Assembly (NCBI GenBank): GCA_015680685.1 | Contig: MNCI01035648.1 | Location: 294,599 to 358,598 of the forward strand | Source of the DNA: Gnetum montanum | Lineage: Eukaryota > Streptophyta > Gnetopsida > Gnetales > Gnetaceae | Direction: 5' to 3' | Length of the DNA: 64,000 nucleotides | Shown here: piece after piece, positions 36,690 to 48,859 of the stretch | How positions within the stretch are numbered: position 1 is the first letter of the stretch | Layout: each line of letters opens with the position of its first letter | The notes under the pieces: generated by a model | Seen by the model: only the letters and a program-made list of their open reading frames with translations | Told to the model about the DNA's origin: nothing | Database searches by the model: none | Position numbers and translations under genes: made by a program

Positions 36690-37058
36690 TATTAGCACTT
36701 TTTTATTCCCATTTGATAGAGTAGGCATATAAGGGGATTTCATTTATTGTATGGTCTACACCAATTGTTAATAATAATAAGGATAAAAATAATGACGTTT
36801 TTATTTTGAATAAGAGAGATTTAGGAGATTTTGAGTTCCATTCTTGGTAGCAATGAGAGTCCAAAATGGAAGCCGTCAAAGAAATCAAGTGCATTACCAA
36901 AAAGATCTACTGTAACCAAGGTGTTTTTGCCTCTCATTTCCATAAGTTGATCATGCAAGGTTGATGTTTAGGGAGCTTCTTTGCTTGTTTGCTCAATCTT
37001 GTGAACGTAAAAATGGGAGAAATAAAGGATGTATTGTCTCAGGGTTGCTGGTTTTGGG
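36690..37058 (+). repeat. Copia-like LTR C, left copy (3' end missing)
   Basis: TATTAGCAC matches TGTTGGCAC at 56,909 with two G-to-A changes. Similarity continues for about 370 bp, for example GGAGATTTTGAG, then AAAGAAATCAAGTGCATTAC. It stops before the terminal ACCGTAACA of the right copy. Confidence 0.75.
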
Positions 37059-38204
37059 AGATACAGAATTTTCAAAAGAGGGTTCATCTTCATAATAATA
37101 AGCATCATAGAAATTTAAGACTTGGAAAGGTTTGAGTAATCCTGAGGCAAGATATTCCTCATGGTGCTGTTATCATCATAAAGCAAGAATATTTTGCCTG
37201 ATTATAGGGATAGTTTAATTCTTTGATAAAGAAGTTTCATGATCAAGGAGTTGAAAAGCATAAAAGAGAATTTCCGAGCTGGTGTGATGAGTGCTCACGT
37301 AAGAAAATTCAACTTTTAAGTAAAGAAAACAAGAACTGCTACAAAGTTATCAAGCATAATGTTACCTTCTCTGAGGATCTTATCTCGAAGGTATATAACC
37401 TCAAATCCCAATTCTAATTCCCTTGCTCAATCTCATCAATCGGCAGTTTCAAATATATATAGGGTTTGCAAGGGCTTGCATACAAGAGTCTGTGAGACAT
37501 TCAAGATAATTTCACCGCAAATTAAAATTTCAGCACACATTAGTTTAAGCCTTATATCGTGTTTATACCAACAAAAGAATGAGAAGGTGAATATGATCCA
37601 TTTAAATGAGATGAAAAAGATAATGTTAGCCGAGATACCGGACGTAACAACAGCTTAAATCTTGTATACACGTAAGAATAAAGACTCCAAAAACCCAAAA
37701 AACAACAAATTTACATAGAAAGTGGAAAGGAGCTTGAAAAAGGATCAGAGCAAGCTCTTCAAGAACAATAAGCAGATAGGGTCATCATCCATGAAAGAAC
37801 ACAAGTGCCCATCGAAGAATTATTATTAGGTTCCTTGTCGGAGCCCACTCTAGCACTACTATTCTGCTTATTGCTCTCAGGATCCATATTTCCGGGACCT
37901 GAGATACTCCCTGAGTAAGAAGAAGAACGATTCCACTGTATAGTGATAACTGCAAGACTTTCTTTGGATCTACTCATGGACGAGAAGGGCGAGCAAGAGG
38001 ATGAGGCTTCTTTATCACCACTTCAAAAGAAAACTCATATTTGCAGCATACAAAGTAAATTTTCCAGAGACGAAAGCTGAAACACAAAGGCCGGTAATTT
38101 CAGGAATGCAGCTTTTGGAAGAAGTCACCTGAAAACGGGTGGATTTGTTTAAAACTCAGATTGGAAAATCAAGAATTGCATAGCACGAAAGAGTAAGTAC
38201 CGAA
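37059..38204. other. Unassigned segment with gene-like traits
   Basis: More CpG than the surroundings toward the right. The plus-strand frame 37,223-37,417 (FPSWCDECSRKKIQLL) and minus-strand frame 37,759-37,977 (SGSISGPGNMDPESNK) are compositionally plausible. TATATATA lies near 37,455. A minus-strand acceptor-like GTGTTTCAG lies near 38,075. No product is recognised. Confidence 0.3.
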
Positions 38205-38740
38205 TCAGCATATAGCAGAAAGAGTGTACATGACGGCAAGCACAGAGCGGCGAGCGGGCGTCACGCTGGTTCTGGCTATGAAAGCTTCGATGAACGAAGC
38301 CGCTGGCCGAAGCATTGCAAGCTCTGAGAAACGCGGTGGAAGGTAGGTCCAGATTTTGCGGCAATACAAATTCCAGCCTAACAGACTGCAACGTTTCAAA
38401 GTGACTGCGCGTGGGATGGCTGCAAACATGTCCACACGCGGAGTCGCCATATTGCTACTTCTCAGTACGAGCATGTGTCAGTAGCAGTAGCTACATTTTT
38501 TTTCAGGAGGCAGGCGATTGATTTTTGTTACAATGGATCATGCATGTTTGAATTGTTAGTTTTCTTCTCAAAGTCCCACGTTCCAAATCACCGTCACCTT
38601 CATCCTTACCAGCGGCATCATCGGCACTGGTGATGGGATAGCGGGCAGCAACAACAAGACCGTAGGCATGGGAGGTGGAGTGCAGCATCGAGGGTTTTGG
38701 CAGCGTTGACCGCGGTGGCAATGGTAGATGGAAACACATG
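38205..38740 (-). other. CpG-rich island, possible promoter/first exon of an unrecognised gene
   Basis: By hand count about 20 CpG occur in 38,221-38,470, and another ten or so lie in 38,575-38,725, while most of the window has very few. Two minus-strand frames, 38,205-38,474 and 38,503-38,739, are open. The first, MATPRVDMFAAIPRAV with many Arg/Ser/Ala, could be an organelle-targeting N-terminus; an overlapping minus frame (38,149-38,391) is equally open, so the frame is undecided. Unmethylated promoter DNA keeps CpG whereas silenced transposons lose it, which suggests a host gene or a recently captured one. No similarity to a known protein was recognised. Confidence 0.4.
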
Positions 38741-40484
38741 GTAGATTGTTACGATTTATTTTAAAGAAAAAATTTTCATTAATCGATGTCCTCAACTATG
38801 GCATAAAAATATTAAAATATGGGCATAAGGTTACGATATAAGATTTAACAATAATTTATATTACTGAAAAGGGGAAAAAGCTATCATTTTTAAAAAAGGG
38901 AAAAAGGAAATTATTGTGTAGGACACTTGCCAACTATGGCACGTATTTCTCTAATTATAACAACTTTTTATGGAAACTATAACTTCTTAGGGTGGTTATG
39001 AATTAATCCCCCAGATAGAAGATGCATGGAAGAATATTGAAGATTGTAAAGCATGATTTGCTAAAGACATCAATTTAGTTGCTTTATTTTAATCCTGTGA
39101 GTTCTTTTCTTCCCATTTTGTCTTAGTTGATTAGCTAATGGTTTAGATAGTGTCATGCTTGGCATTTAATTCTAGGATTTTCTAATTACTCTTATAGCTC
39201 TATTTTCATGCAATTCTAGACTTCTATTTGTTTGCCATATAAGAGCTTATGTTGTCTTAGAAAAGCATATTGAGCAATTTGATAGTAATGTCTTTATATT
39301 TAAGTCTAGAGGGTATAGAAAAATCTTTGATACTTTGACTTGCTTGAAATAGCTTCAATTTTTTAACGTTTATCACCTTGGAGTTTCAATCTTGAAATTG
39401 TTAAATCATTACTCATAGTTTATTGTTTGCAAATTCTTAACAACTATTAACTAGCTAAATAAAACCTTGTACTTTGTTGTTTACAAAGCATTTTGGTAGT
39501 TTAATAAGAGTGTCTTTACAAAATTGCTTATTGGGCTCAGAGGGTTTGGATAATTTGTAATACTTAGATTGAATTGGAATAGCTTTATTGTGAGGTGTTT
39601 CATCATGTTCGATTTATCTTGCCTAAATGTTTAAGGTTTCACTCAAATCTATTTTTTTTCTCTTTCTAAAAACCATTAAATCTTGCTCTATTTCTAGTTT
39701 TCTTGTGGAATTTTCTCTTTGGGGGAAATTAGGAGTAGAGTGGCATATTTGTGCTTAAGCATTTTTGTGAAATTTTATATGTTTCAAGTAGTGTACTATA
39801 GAGACTATATATGCTAAGTAATTTGACAAAATAGGAATCTTTAGTAACTTACAGTATTTGACAAAGCCACCTATATTTCTTTTATGATAGTTAATTACAG
39901 TTTCATACACAAAGCCAAGCATTTCAACATTTACAACAACAAACACATACTCACATTTAGTTCATTCTATAACCATTGAATTTATTTGGAGGTATCTAGG
40001 TCTTGATGTTACCAGAAGACCAACAAGCACCTAAACCCAAGTTTTAAGAAATACCTTCATTTCCCATGATCCCAAAGTCATAAGACTGGAGGCCCAAAAC
40101 GTTGGCGGTCCCACATGGCCGCCAATAGTTCTTTTGGGGCTAGAAGGAGGGCAAAACATTTATTACCTTAGTTCATTACATTCAAATAGATTGATAGTCC
40201 TAGCACAACAATAGTTCTTTTTGTTGCTAGGAGAGCTTGAAAGAATTAGCTAGTATTTTAGGTTAATGACTAAATAGACTGGTACTTTAGAAGATTTAGA
40301 ATTTTCTAATTATAAGACTAAGTATTCATTAGAGAAAGAAGAGAAAAAGGTTCTTAAGGTTGGGACAAGTAGTGGAATCAGAATTAGAAGAATAAAGAAA
40401 TCACCTCATCTATTCAATTTATTAGTCTGTAAGAGAAGACCAATGAAATATAAGAGTTAAACAATAAAAAAGAATTCTAATAGG
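38741..40484. other. AT-rich stretch upstream of D gag
   Basis: Probably includes the 5' end of D, but LTR ends and a primer site were not found. Segments near 39,250-39,390 and 39,480-39,650 look like two diverged copies of one unit (GCATATTGAGCAATTTGATA against GCATTTTGGTAGTTTAATAA). No gene. Confidence 0.35.
40102..40125. repeat. GC-rich 7-bp inverted repeat
   Basis: TTGGCGG (40102-40108), 10-base loop, CCGCCAA (40119-40125). It is the most GC-rich spot in the D leader. A hairpin in the leader RNA is possible. Confidence 0.5.
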
Positions 40485-41820
40485 ATGACAAATCCTTGGC
40501 AAAGAGTTACACCATTAGGGTTTCAAAATCACAACGATATTCCTAAGGTAGTTTACAAATATTTTCTTAAGGCTTTTATTCCTAGAAAAGCTTACTTGGC
40601 TAAAGAATACATTCACTTGTTTGAGTTAGCTTTAGCTCATGCAAATATTTAGCACCAAGACCCAGCTTGTAGGTTGTTTGTAGAAAATTTAAAGGATATG
40701 GCTCAAATTTGGTATTCAAACTTTCCAAGCAATAGTATCATAAGTTGGGATGATATGAAAAGCCTTTTCTTGACCTAGTTTGACAATCAATTGAATCAAC
40801 AACAACTATACTATGGGCTAGTACAAGCTAAGCAAGGAGTTAAAGAGTCAATGAGAGATTTCAATATCAAATTTCAACAAATTTGTGGGATCTTTTAAGA
40901 TAATATAGACCGGTAGATGAAATTCTTAGAGACACCTACCTTAAGGTTGTGAATCCCAATATTTCAATTTGGTTGAGGAGAACTCCAAACTTGCTAACAT
41001 TGAATGACTACTTTAGTGAAGCTATACAATTAGAAAAACAATTGAACTTGAACAATGAAGAGGTTCACAACTCAAAAAAAAGAAGAGAAAATGATGATTC
41101 CTATGCAAGATTTTGCTCCACTTAAATCATTACTAGGATCATCTTGTATTAAGATGGAGCAAGATTTAGAAAGTAGAGAATTTGATAAGGAAAAGTTAAT
41201 GAAAGACTTATCCAACAAAGTAGTGAAACTAGAAAAAACTTTGGAAAGGTCTAAATCAAGGAAGAAAAGAAAAATAGAAAACATAAGCATCAAGATACTA
41301 AATTAGTAGATGATGAGGATGAAAGTGATCTTATTATGTCTAACTTCCTTACTATTGAATTAGATAATGGGCTATGTAGTGTTTATTATGCAGGTAAATC
41401 TTCTAACAATGGATCTAGTGATACCTCTTGCTTATTAAGTTTCAAGGAAGATATGTCATCAATTGAAGAGTGTAATAATAATGAAGAAAATGGATATAAT
41501 CTATGATCAAAATAAAGATTAACTACTTCCATGCCTTCAAACATCATTTTTGATCCATCCACTAAGAGAAAGGTTTTTGAACCAAGTAGAAGAGAGAAAA
41601 ATAAAAATAAAGAAGATCAAGTAGAGCAAAGTACTCAAAATCAAACTCTTAATAAATGGATGCAAAGACCATGCTTTTAAGATGATAGAGAATATGATCT
41701 AGTTGAGGATCTTAAACATGTCAAGGCCAACATTAGCTTATATCAATTGTTACAGATAGGAGATCAACAAAGAAAAAATTTGGAGTTTATTAAAGCTTAA
41801 AGGAGAGTTGGAGGTTCAAA
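40485..41820 (+). pseudogene. D gag relic
   Basis: MTNPWQRVTPLGFQNHND leads into the gag core: HIHLFELALAHANI-type approach, LKDMAQIWYSNFPSNSIISW, then FNIKFQQICG. A helix-rich region with EAIQLEKQLNLNNEEVH and basic KKRREN follows, then an acidic segment (DDEDESDLIMSNFLTIELD) and KANISLYQLLQIGDQQRKNL at the protease boundary. Frameshifts occur near 40,900 and 41,100; stops are mainly TAG. Confidence 0.65.
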
Positions 41821-41869
41821 GTTAAGCTATGTGTCCAACATTGACAAAAAAAAAAAAAAAAACTAGCTA

Positions 41870-42360
41870 TGATTGTACTTTTGATAAAGAAGCTTGTTCT
41901 TTTCTTTTGACAATGAATTTAAAGGAAAAATATCTTTACAACTGTTTGGTTAATTTTAGAGCTACATCTACTATAATGTAATTATCTATATGTAAAAAAC
42001 CTGGTTTGATTCCTAAACAATCCAATAAAATTATTGTTCAAGTGGACAAAATCAGAGTGAAGATTATGGATCAACTACTAAATGCTCTCTTAGAAATCAC
42101 TTTTGAACCTTGTATAAAAAGTAGAGTAACTATTCAACTAGCAGATATACCAAATTCACATAATCTTTGGTTGAGTAGAAGTTGGAGTAAGAATTTCTAA
42201 GGATACATATCAACAGATTATTCACATATGTGGCTACCTTGGAAAGGAAAACCAAATCAAATATACATATATAGTGAACCTTTGATGATGAAAAATGTAA
42301 CTTCAAATGGAAAGAACAAGGTTGTTGAAACAAGAGTTGTTGAAGCAAAAATTTGCACAC
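41870..42360 (+). pseudogene. D protease relic
   Basis: One frame with three stops. LVNFRATSTIM corresponds to the usual (I)D-x-G-A active-site loop, with Asp changed to Asn. The C-terminal signature of Tat proteases is well kept: LWLSRSWSKNF, then GYISTDYSHMWLPWKGKPNQ. It runs on in frame into the RNase H domain. Confidence 0.7.
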
Positions 42361-42381
42361 TCTAAGAATTTTATAACTTAG

Positions 42382-42850
42382 AAAAAAAGAAAGTTCAAGA
42401 TGAGAACAAATGGAAATTATACTTTGATGGTTCTTGTAACTCCAAAGGTGTAGGGGCTAGACTATTTTTAGTAAAAGATGATTCACCAAAAATATTTAAG
42501 GCAATTCATTTATCTTTTCCTTGCACATATAACAAGGTTAAATATGAAGCCTTAAGTATTGGAATTAAAACATAATTAGAAATGGAAATCAAGGTAATCA
42601 CTATAAAAGGAGATTCAAGATTGATTTGTGAACAAGTCAAGGGAAATTGCGTAGTCAAAAGCTCATTCTTACAACCTTATAAATAGCTTTNCTATATGAT
42701 TATCTTTTCTACCTATATGTTCTATTTTATAATAATGAAACTNAAGATAATCATATACCGGATGATTTAGCTAAGGCAACTTCAACATTAGATGAGAAAA
42801 GGATAGAAAATTATGAAGGAGTACTAATTGAGAACAAACATTAGCCATCN
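42382..42850 (+). pseudogene. D additional (archaeal-type) RNase H domain, upstream of RT
   Basis: NKWKLYFDGSCNSKGVGARL has the first catalytic Asp (FDGS). YNKVKYEALSIGIKT corresponds to the N-x-A-E-Y-x-A-L helix, with the Glu-containing VKYEAL kept. KGDSRLICEQVKG carries the next Asp (GDS). IPDDLAKATSTL is the usual D-x-LA ending. Stops at TAA 42,572 and others kill it. This domain would cut RNA in RNA-DNA hybrids during reverse transcription. It lies between protease and RT, not between the RT-linked RNase H and integrase. Single Ns at 42,691 and 42,743 mark low-quality bases. Confidence 0.7.
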
Positions 42851-43052
42851 ATTTCTAATGATGTTTTAATTCCAATACTTAAGGCTTCATATTTAACCTT
42901 GTTATATGTGCAAGGAAAAGATAAATGAATTGCCTTAAATATTTTTGGTGAATCATCTTTTACTAAAAATAGTCTAGCCCCTACACCTTTGGAGTTACAA
43001 GAACCATCAAAGTATAATTTCCATTTGTTCTCATCTTGAACTTTCTTTTTTT
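42851..43052 (-). repeat. Inverted duplicate of the D RNase H start, bracketed by Ns
   Basis: These 202 bases are the reverse complement of 42,382-42,583 with one visible difference (A/C at 42,573). Single Ns lie exactly at 42,850 and 43,053. It replaces the first about 135 bp of the left LTR of E. Confidence 0.9.
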
Positions 43053-43057
43053 NTATG

Positions 43058-43757
43058 ATTTTCATATAGTTTTTATCATAGAGTAACAAAGTTCTTACAG
43101 TTTAGCCATTCCAGAGTTAGAATATTTCTGAGTGCCCACAACAAGAACTTGAGTGTGTATAGATCTTTGTTTGAGCATTGATGTACCTAAGCATAATAGT
43201 GTAACAAAAATAAAGATGAGCCCTTTTGATAATCCTTGCAACATTGAGAATAGATTAATGTTTCTTTTAATGCATGTAATATTCATGCTCTTTACCTTAA
43301 TGCATTTTAATTAAGCAATTAATTTTCAGTTGTTAATGAACACAAGCATGACCACTTTGAGCATACGTGTAGTGCTTGGTAATCCAAAACCACTTAACAT
43401 TTGGTAACCCAGTAATGTTATATGCATTCAGGATGTGTCCGAAGAGTGGGAATGAGTACTTGTGTTAGGCTAGTTAGGTAGTAAATTAATTAGATACTAA
43501 ATTCCTCTACCTTTCATTTTTGTTCTAGGCATTTAAACTTATAAAATATAAAATGATAAAAATCATATACCTTAGTTGCACTTAATCATATGCTTGTACC
43601 TCACAAGTGGAGCTAAGAAGACAATGATCATCCCAATTTGATTTCACTTCATTGAACCAGTGTACTTAGAAACTTAAGGTCTATGGAATTTGACTGAATC
43701 TTGCATGAACGCTTGTGATTCATATGGTTGGGCATAGGGGTACCTTGCTACTCATCA
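43058..43757 (+). repeat. E 5' LTR, first ~135 bp missing
   Basis: Matches 52,128-52,826, for example ATTAATGTTTCTTTTAATGC and GGCATTTAAACTTATAAAAT. Ends CTACTCATCA. Confidence 0.88.
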
Positions 43758-43758
43758 T

Positions 43759-43771
43759 TGGTACTATTGCC
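43759..43771 (+). other. E primer-binding site, tRNA-Asp type
   Basis: TGGTACTATTGCC one base after the LTR end. The expected TGGCGCCGTTGCC differs only by C-to-T and G-to-A changes. Confidence 0.8.
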
Positions 43772-43911
43772 TTTTAGTTGTTACGTGCACTATCTAGGAT
43801 TTAGTGGAAATTATTCAAAATCATTGGAACAAACCTTAGAGTCATATCATACTTTAAAATTACTACAACAATTTTAAAGAGCATAGTGTGTTTTTATTTT
43901 TCTGACATAAA

Positions 43912-46400
43912 ATGTCTTCTTCTCATGGGAGTGATTCTGCACCCAAGTTTGACAGAGTACATCAGCAAGTGCTTGAATAATACAGAGTGGTATATGCTCA
44001 TCCTAATGAGTATGTACCAAATTTCACCTTCATCCTACACCAGGATGAACAACTACAGTGGCATGACATGGAGGGCAACATCATGTTGCCACCCAATCGA
44101 TTCATTCCTGCAATGCTCCAATAAACGCTTATATGATTAGGTCTTTAGGGACTTCATGCTGAGTATGTTATACAAGATAGTGACACCAGAGATTATCACC
44201 CCACTGAGGCACAACGTCTCAAGGATTGATAGTAAGAACAACACTATGAATCTATGAAGAGAAAGTGGGTTAGTGATTCCCCATTACTACCGTACCAAAA
44301 AGATGGTGGAGAATCCTTCTCTGGGGATTTTCCATTCAGTGAAATTCCTCTCTTTGACTTCGGTGAAGGAGGTTAAAACTAGAACCTGTTGTACACAATT
44401 CACAATCTTGGTTTTGTTAAGAATGGATCTAGCAACAAAGGAGGATCCAAAGAGGTAAGTCAAGGCAAGGATGCAGACAAGGAACAAGATCATGATCATG
44501 GCCATGATCATCAAAGAGATAGTGATGATGCTAATCCTCCTTCTTATTCACCTTCATCATCATCATCATCTTCTTCTTTTGGCTCCAATCACAACTACAA
44601 GGGGCTTGATCATGATGGAGGTGACTGACGAGATCAAAATGATCAAAGGGACCATCAAGCAAGTCAAGACCAAGGGTGTAGGCATTTAAGAGAGACCCAT
44701 CGCCATGAATGAAGGGGTAGTAGAGGGCATCATAGGCATTAGAATCAAAACCTCAATGAGCCTTTTCTTGCTACCCAAAGTATGCTCAACATTCTAGAGG
44801 CAGTGAGAATTTCCACAAGACATGTAAAGGATAGCTAGATCAAGAGGCTAGACATGAACAATATTCCTTGGTTTGAAGGAGGATGTAATTAAGATCTACA
44901 AAACCATCTCCAAGCTTTTCAAGATACATGTGCCATGTAGAATATAGAGAATGAGTGGTAGAAGCTTAAGTTGTTTTTCAAGAAACTCATTAAAGAAGCA
45001 AAGAACTGGTACAAGTCCTTAGAATTGAAATCCATTAGATGATGAGTACGATGCTCAAATTATTCAATGAAAAATATCATATGTACTTCTAAGTTTCTAA
45101 CTTGAGGAGGCATATCTAAGTATGGAAACAAGGGACACATGAACCCTTAGATGCCACAATAAGCCATTACTATTCCTTATTGCACAGATGTCCTAGTCAT
45201 GGTTATTCTCAACTAGACCAACTTCACCACATTGTAGACAAGCTTCGATCAAAAATGAGGAGAATCCTTCGTGTCTATGCCCAAGGGCAATTGTTGGAAT
45301 TAAATGCCCATAAAATCCAATGATTAATTGAGTAGGTAGCTAAAGAAGAAGGAGAGTTAAGGAAGTGAGAAAGTATAGAAGAATACAATTGTAACCCTTC
45401 CATTTGCAAGAGGGAGGTTTGATTTTGTGATAGTGAGGAAGAACTAGCACTTGATGAGGTGGTGAATCAAAAAACCTTACCACTTTAAAAATTTCAGTTT
45501 GAAATTACAACCAATGTTGATTAGTTATGAGACTCCATGAATAGCATATTTCAAGCTATCCTAAAAATTGCCGAAGAGTCCAAAGAACAAGGTAGTGCTC
45601 ATGAGCATAGGAGGCACAAGGAAGCTAAATGTAACTATCAGAGAGGTAAGGGAAAGATTATTTCCATAGAGGAAGTTGTAGGAATTGAATCAGATGATGG
45701 TAGTGGATGTGACATCTATCATTATGAACATTCTAAGGGATGTTGCCCTCTAGTGTCACACTAACAAGAGTCTGGGGTGTATGCCCTAAATCCACAACTA
45801 ACACAAAGACAAACACCTAGAAGCCTCAAGGTAATTCTAGGTAGTTCCACTAGTAACAACAGTATTATCCAAGTGGAACTCCATCACAACCATATGAGAA
45901 ATATCAACAATGGCAACAACCACAGTCATGGGCACTGGCACCACCAAGGCAATAATACCCTTATAGACAACTTGATCAATATGGGTATTACATTCAGTAG
46001 CCCTTATCTCCATGTAACTCTTCTAGTCACATTTCTACTTTTCAATCCCACTACTACCCTCCTAATTATTATCAAATGCATTCTCCACATGCAAGGAGGG
46101 ATACCACTTTTTATCCTTACCATTCTCCTATTCCTGCACATCTTCCTCCACCCTCAACATAGCTACCACCTGCTCCATCTATGTAGGATGAACTCCCAGC
46201 TCAATAGTAACAATGCAATGCTACCAAGGATATTAGTCTACAATTGGTTCATCATCCTAGTGGTTCAGACACTTGATCAAAGAAAAGACCTTTCTTTCGA
46301 TCCAATAGTCTACTTAAGCCCTCACATACATCTGCGGTTGGCAATCATATTCCTCCATCTCCCTCTATATTAAATTCCTTCAAGTTCCCTTCAAACCAAG
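43912..46400 (+). pseudogene. E gag polyprotein relic
   Basis: Starts MSSSHGSDSAPKFDRVHQQ. VPNFTFILHQDEQLQWHD and GNIMLPPNRFIPAML are shared with the A gag. A His/Asp-rich stretch (KEQDHDHGHDHQRDSDD) is followed by a Ser tract from a TCA/ATC triplet run (44,548-44,580). The gag core is near 44,870-45,030 (NEW-stop-KLKLFFKKLIKEAKNWYK), followed by HRCPSHGYSQLDQLHHIVD and RRILRVYAQGQLLEL. A zinc-knuckle-like CDIYHYEHSKGCC lies near 45,710-45,750, then a Gln/His/Pro-rich tail. Several frameshifts and many TAG stops. Confidence 0.7.
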
Positions 46401-46439
46401 TATTGTCCACAATCCATACTATTATGCTTACTCATGTTG

Positions 46440-46860
46440 TATCTGATTAGATCTATGCTAGAAACCTTCCTAGGAAATTAGTTGATCCTAGGAGTCTTAT
46501 TTATTTACAAATTGATGGGAATGAACTGTGTAAGGCTCTTCTTGATTCAAGCTCCAACATCAACCAAATTTCTAATGAAATGTACATTGCATGGAACTTG
46601 CCTCCTCTAAAGAACAGAAATATCAAATTAGAGTTGATAGACCAGTCCATCATTATTCCATTGAAACTAGTAGAAGACATTATGATCATTGTCTATGGGT
46701 GGTCTTATCTTGCTAATTTCCTAGTGATCAAGGTGGAGAACTGCAAAGGGGAATTTCCAATCATCATGGAAAGGGCGTGGCTAAGCACCATTGATGCAAA
46801 AATGGGCATAAGAGATCTTTCCTTGGAAATATCTAAAGAAAATGCATTCTAGAAGATCAA
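46440..46860 (+). pseudogene. E aspartic protease relic
   Basis: DGNELCKALLDSSSNINQIS holds the active-site Asp; the usual DSG or DLGA is DSS. IIIPLKLVEDIMIIV and FPIIMERAWLSTIDA match the flap and C-terminal strands of gypsy proteases. Followed by a linker that reaches RT at about 47,165. Confidence 0.65.
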
Positions 46861-47164
46861 GAAGAAGTGAGTTCCATGCACTACATATAGTAATATAGGG
46901 TGTAATTATGTGCAAAAACTCTAGTTAGTGAAACGAGCATCCATCTCTGCATGCAAGAAATGTGCATCAGAAGCTAATATTTAAAGGTGTTTGTACATAG
47001 TAGCCACAAAACAACAGGACACCCAGTGGTTGATCATTGATTCTAAAAGTAGCATACTTTGTATAGAACCTATTAAGAGCCTAACATGTGCATATGTCAT
47101 AGGCATAGCTGAACTAGAGTAAGTTCATCACCAACTCTCTAATGATGCAAATGATGATACCTAC

Positions 47165-48720
47165 TAGGGTGAGTTGGAAATTCCTAAAAATATCAAGCAC
47201 AAGCCCCTTAAATTAAAAACACTACTAGTGGGCATGGAATACGTGTTCTTAAAAAATGGGAAACTGGTCATAATCAATGAAAACCTTACTCCAGAACAAA
47301 AAATGATGCTATTACAAGTGGTTAAAAAATGGTTAGTAGCCTTTGCTTGGTCATATCCTGAACTCACAAGGATTGATCCTAGGATATGCCAACATTACAT
47401 CTACACCGACTTGGCTATGAAGCTAAAGAGGCAACCACAAAGGCGATTGAACCCCAAATTGAAGCAAATCATCAAGGAGGAAATCAAACAACCCCTCAAG
47501 GTGGAGTTCATCTATCTTATTGCAAATAGTGAGTAGGTTAGTCCACTTGTGATTATGCCAAAGATAGGAGGAAAATGACAAGTTTGCATTGATTTTTGGT
47601 TGCTTAATATAGCAACATTCAGGGACCATTTCCCATTGCCATCCATTGATTAGGTGTTAAACACAATATCTAGGCATTACTGCTACAGTTTCCTAAATAG
47701 TTATAGTGCCTATATCTATATCCAAATCATGCCAAAGGACCAAGCCAAGACAACATTCATGAGTCCTTGGGGGACTTTTTCATATCACAAAATGTCTTTT
47801 GGTCTATGCAATGCCCCTGCTACATTCCAACACTAGGTCCTTAGCATTTTTCAACAGTAGATTGATAGTGGTGTGGAAGTCTTCATGAATGACTTCTCCA
47901 CCTATGGAGCTACATTTGAGCAAGCCTTGGACTGCCTTGAGTAGGTGCTAAAACGATGTGTTGAAACAAACTTGCAGCTCAATTGGCAAAAGAGCCATCT
48001 GATGATCTAGGAGGGAATTGTATTGGGACAGAGAATATCATAAGTAGGAATTGAGATAGACTCTGAAAAAATAAAGGTCATCCAAGGAATTACCCATCAA
48101 CTAGAAACTGTCAAAGATGTTCAGTCATTCCTTGGACATATTAGCTACTACCAGCAATTCATAGAGAACTTTTCTAAGATCGAAAAACCATTGGTTGAGC
48201 TAATAAAAAAAGATGCTCCATTTGTCTAGACCACAGAATGTGAGAAAGCATTCTAGCAACTAAAGGAGGAACTTGTAGAAACTCCAATTCTACAAGCATC
48301 TGACTAGTCTAGATCATTTCATGTTATGATGGATGCATCAAATTACACCTTGGGAGCTATGCTTACATAGATGGATGACAAGAGATATCCATATTACATC
48401 CATTGCATAAGCTGAAGCATTTTGGGTTCACAACTGAATGTCACCACCATAGAAAAAGAATTGATGACAATGGTATTTACTTTAGAAAAGTTTAGGAATT
48501 ATGTGCTTAGATACAAATTTTTTGTGCACATGAACCATAACATCATCTGCTTCTTGATGAACAAGCCAATGGTGAGCCCTTGTGTTATACGGTGGCTAGT
48601 CATCTTACAGAAATTCTATCTTACAATGGTAGATTAAAAGGGCACTGAGAATGTGGTCGCTAATCACTTGTCTTAGTTGCAATGGGACAAAAAAGAGGAA
48701 GAAATCCCATTATCTGATCT
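47165..48720 (+). pseudogene. E reverse transcriptase and RNase H relic
   Basis: The N-terminal RT lead is GMEYVFLKNGKLVIINENLT. The core continues with VIMPKIGGK, CIDFWLLN, SYHKMSFGLCNAPATFQH and VFMNDFSTYG near 47,880, where the catalytic YxDD-type FMDD has become FMND. RNase H follows at about 48,300-48,700 with FHVMMDASNYTLGAM and TTIEKELMTMVFTLEKFRNY. Nearly one frame throughout with mostly TAG stops and few frameshifts. RT copies element RNA into DNA; this copy cannot. Confidence 0.85.
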
Positions 48721-48859
48721 ATTTTCTAATGAACTCCTCTTTGCCAGGGCTATAACTGAGCAATTACCCAATGAGCATAAATGGTATGATGACATTCTCA
48801 CCTATCTTCTTACCTAAGAGATTCCACAAGGGTTGGACCACCAGAAGAAATAATAGTTT

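Noticed and set aside
37359-37658. 99-codon ORF as a mitochondrial precursor protein
   Set aside because: The N-terminus looks presequence-like, but the frame overlaps another open frame, spans a TATA-like AT run and has no recognisable mature domain.
42692-42742. N-bracketed 51-bp piece as a flipped segment
   Set aside because: It translates in frame with the RNase H domain on both sides as it stands, so no inversion is needed.
44471-44689. Overlapping 72-codon ORF rich in His, Leu and Met
   Set aside because: It is the shadow frame of the His/Asp- and Ser-rich part of the E gag.
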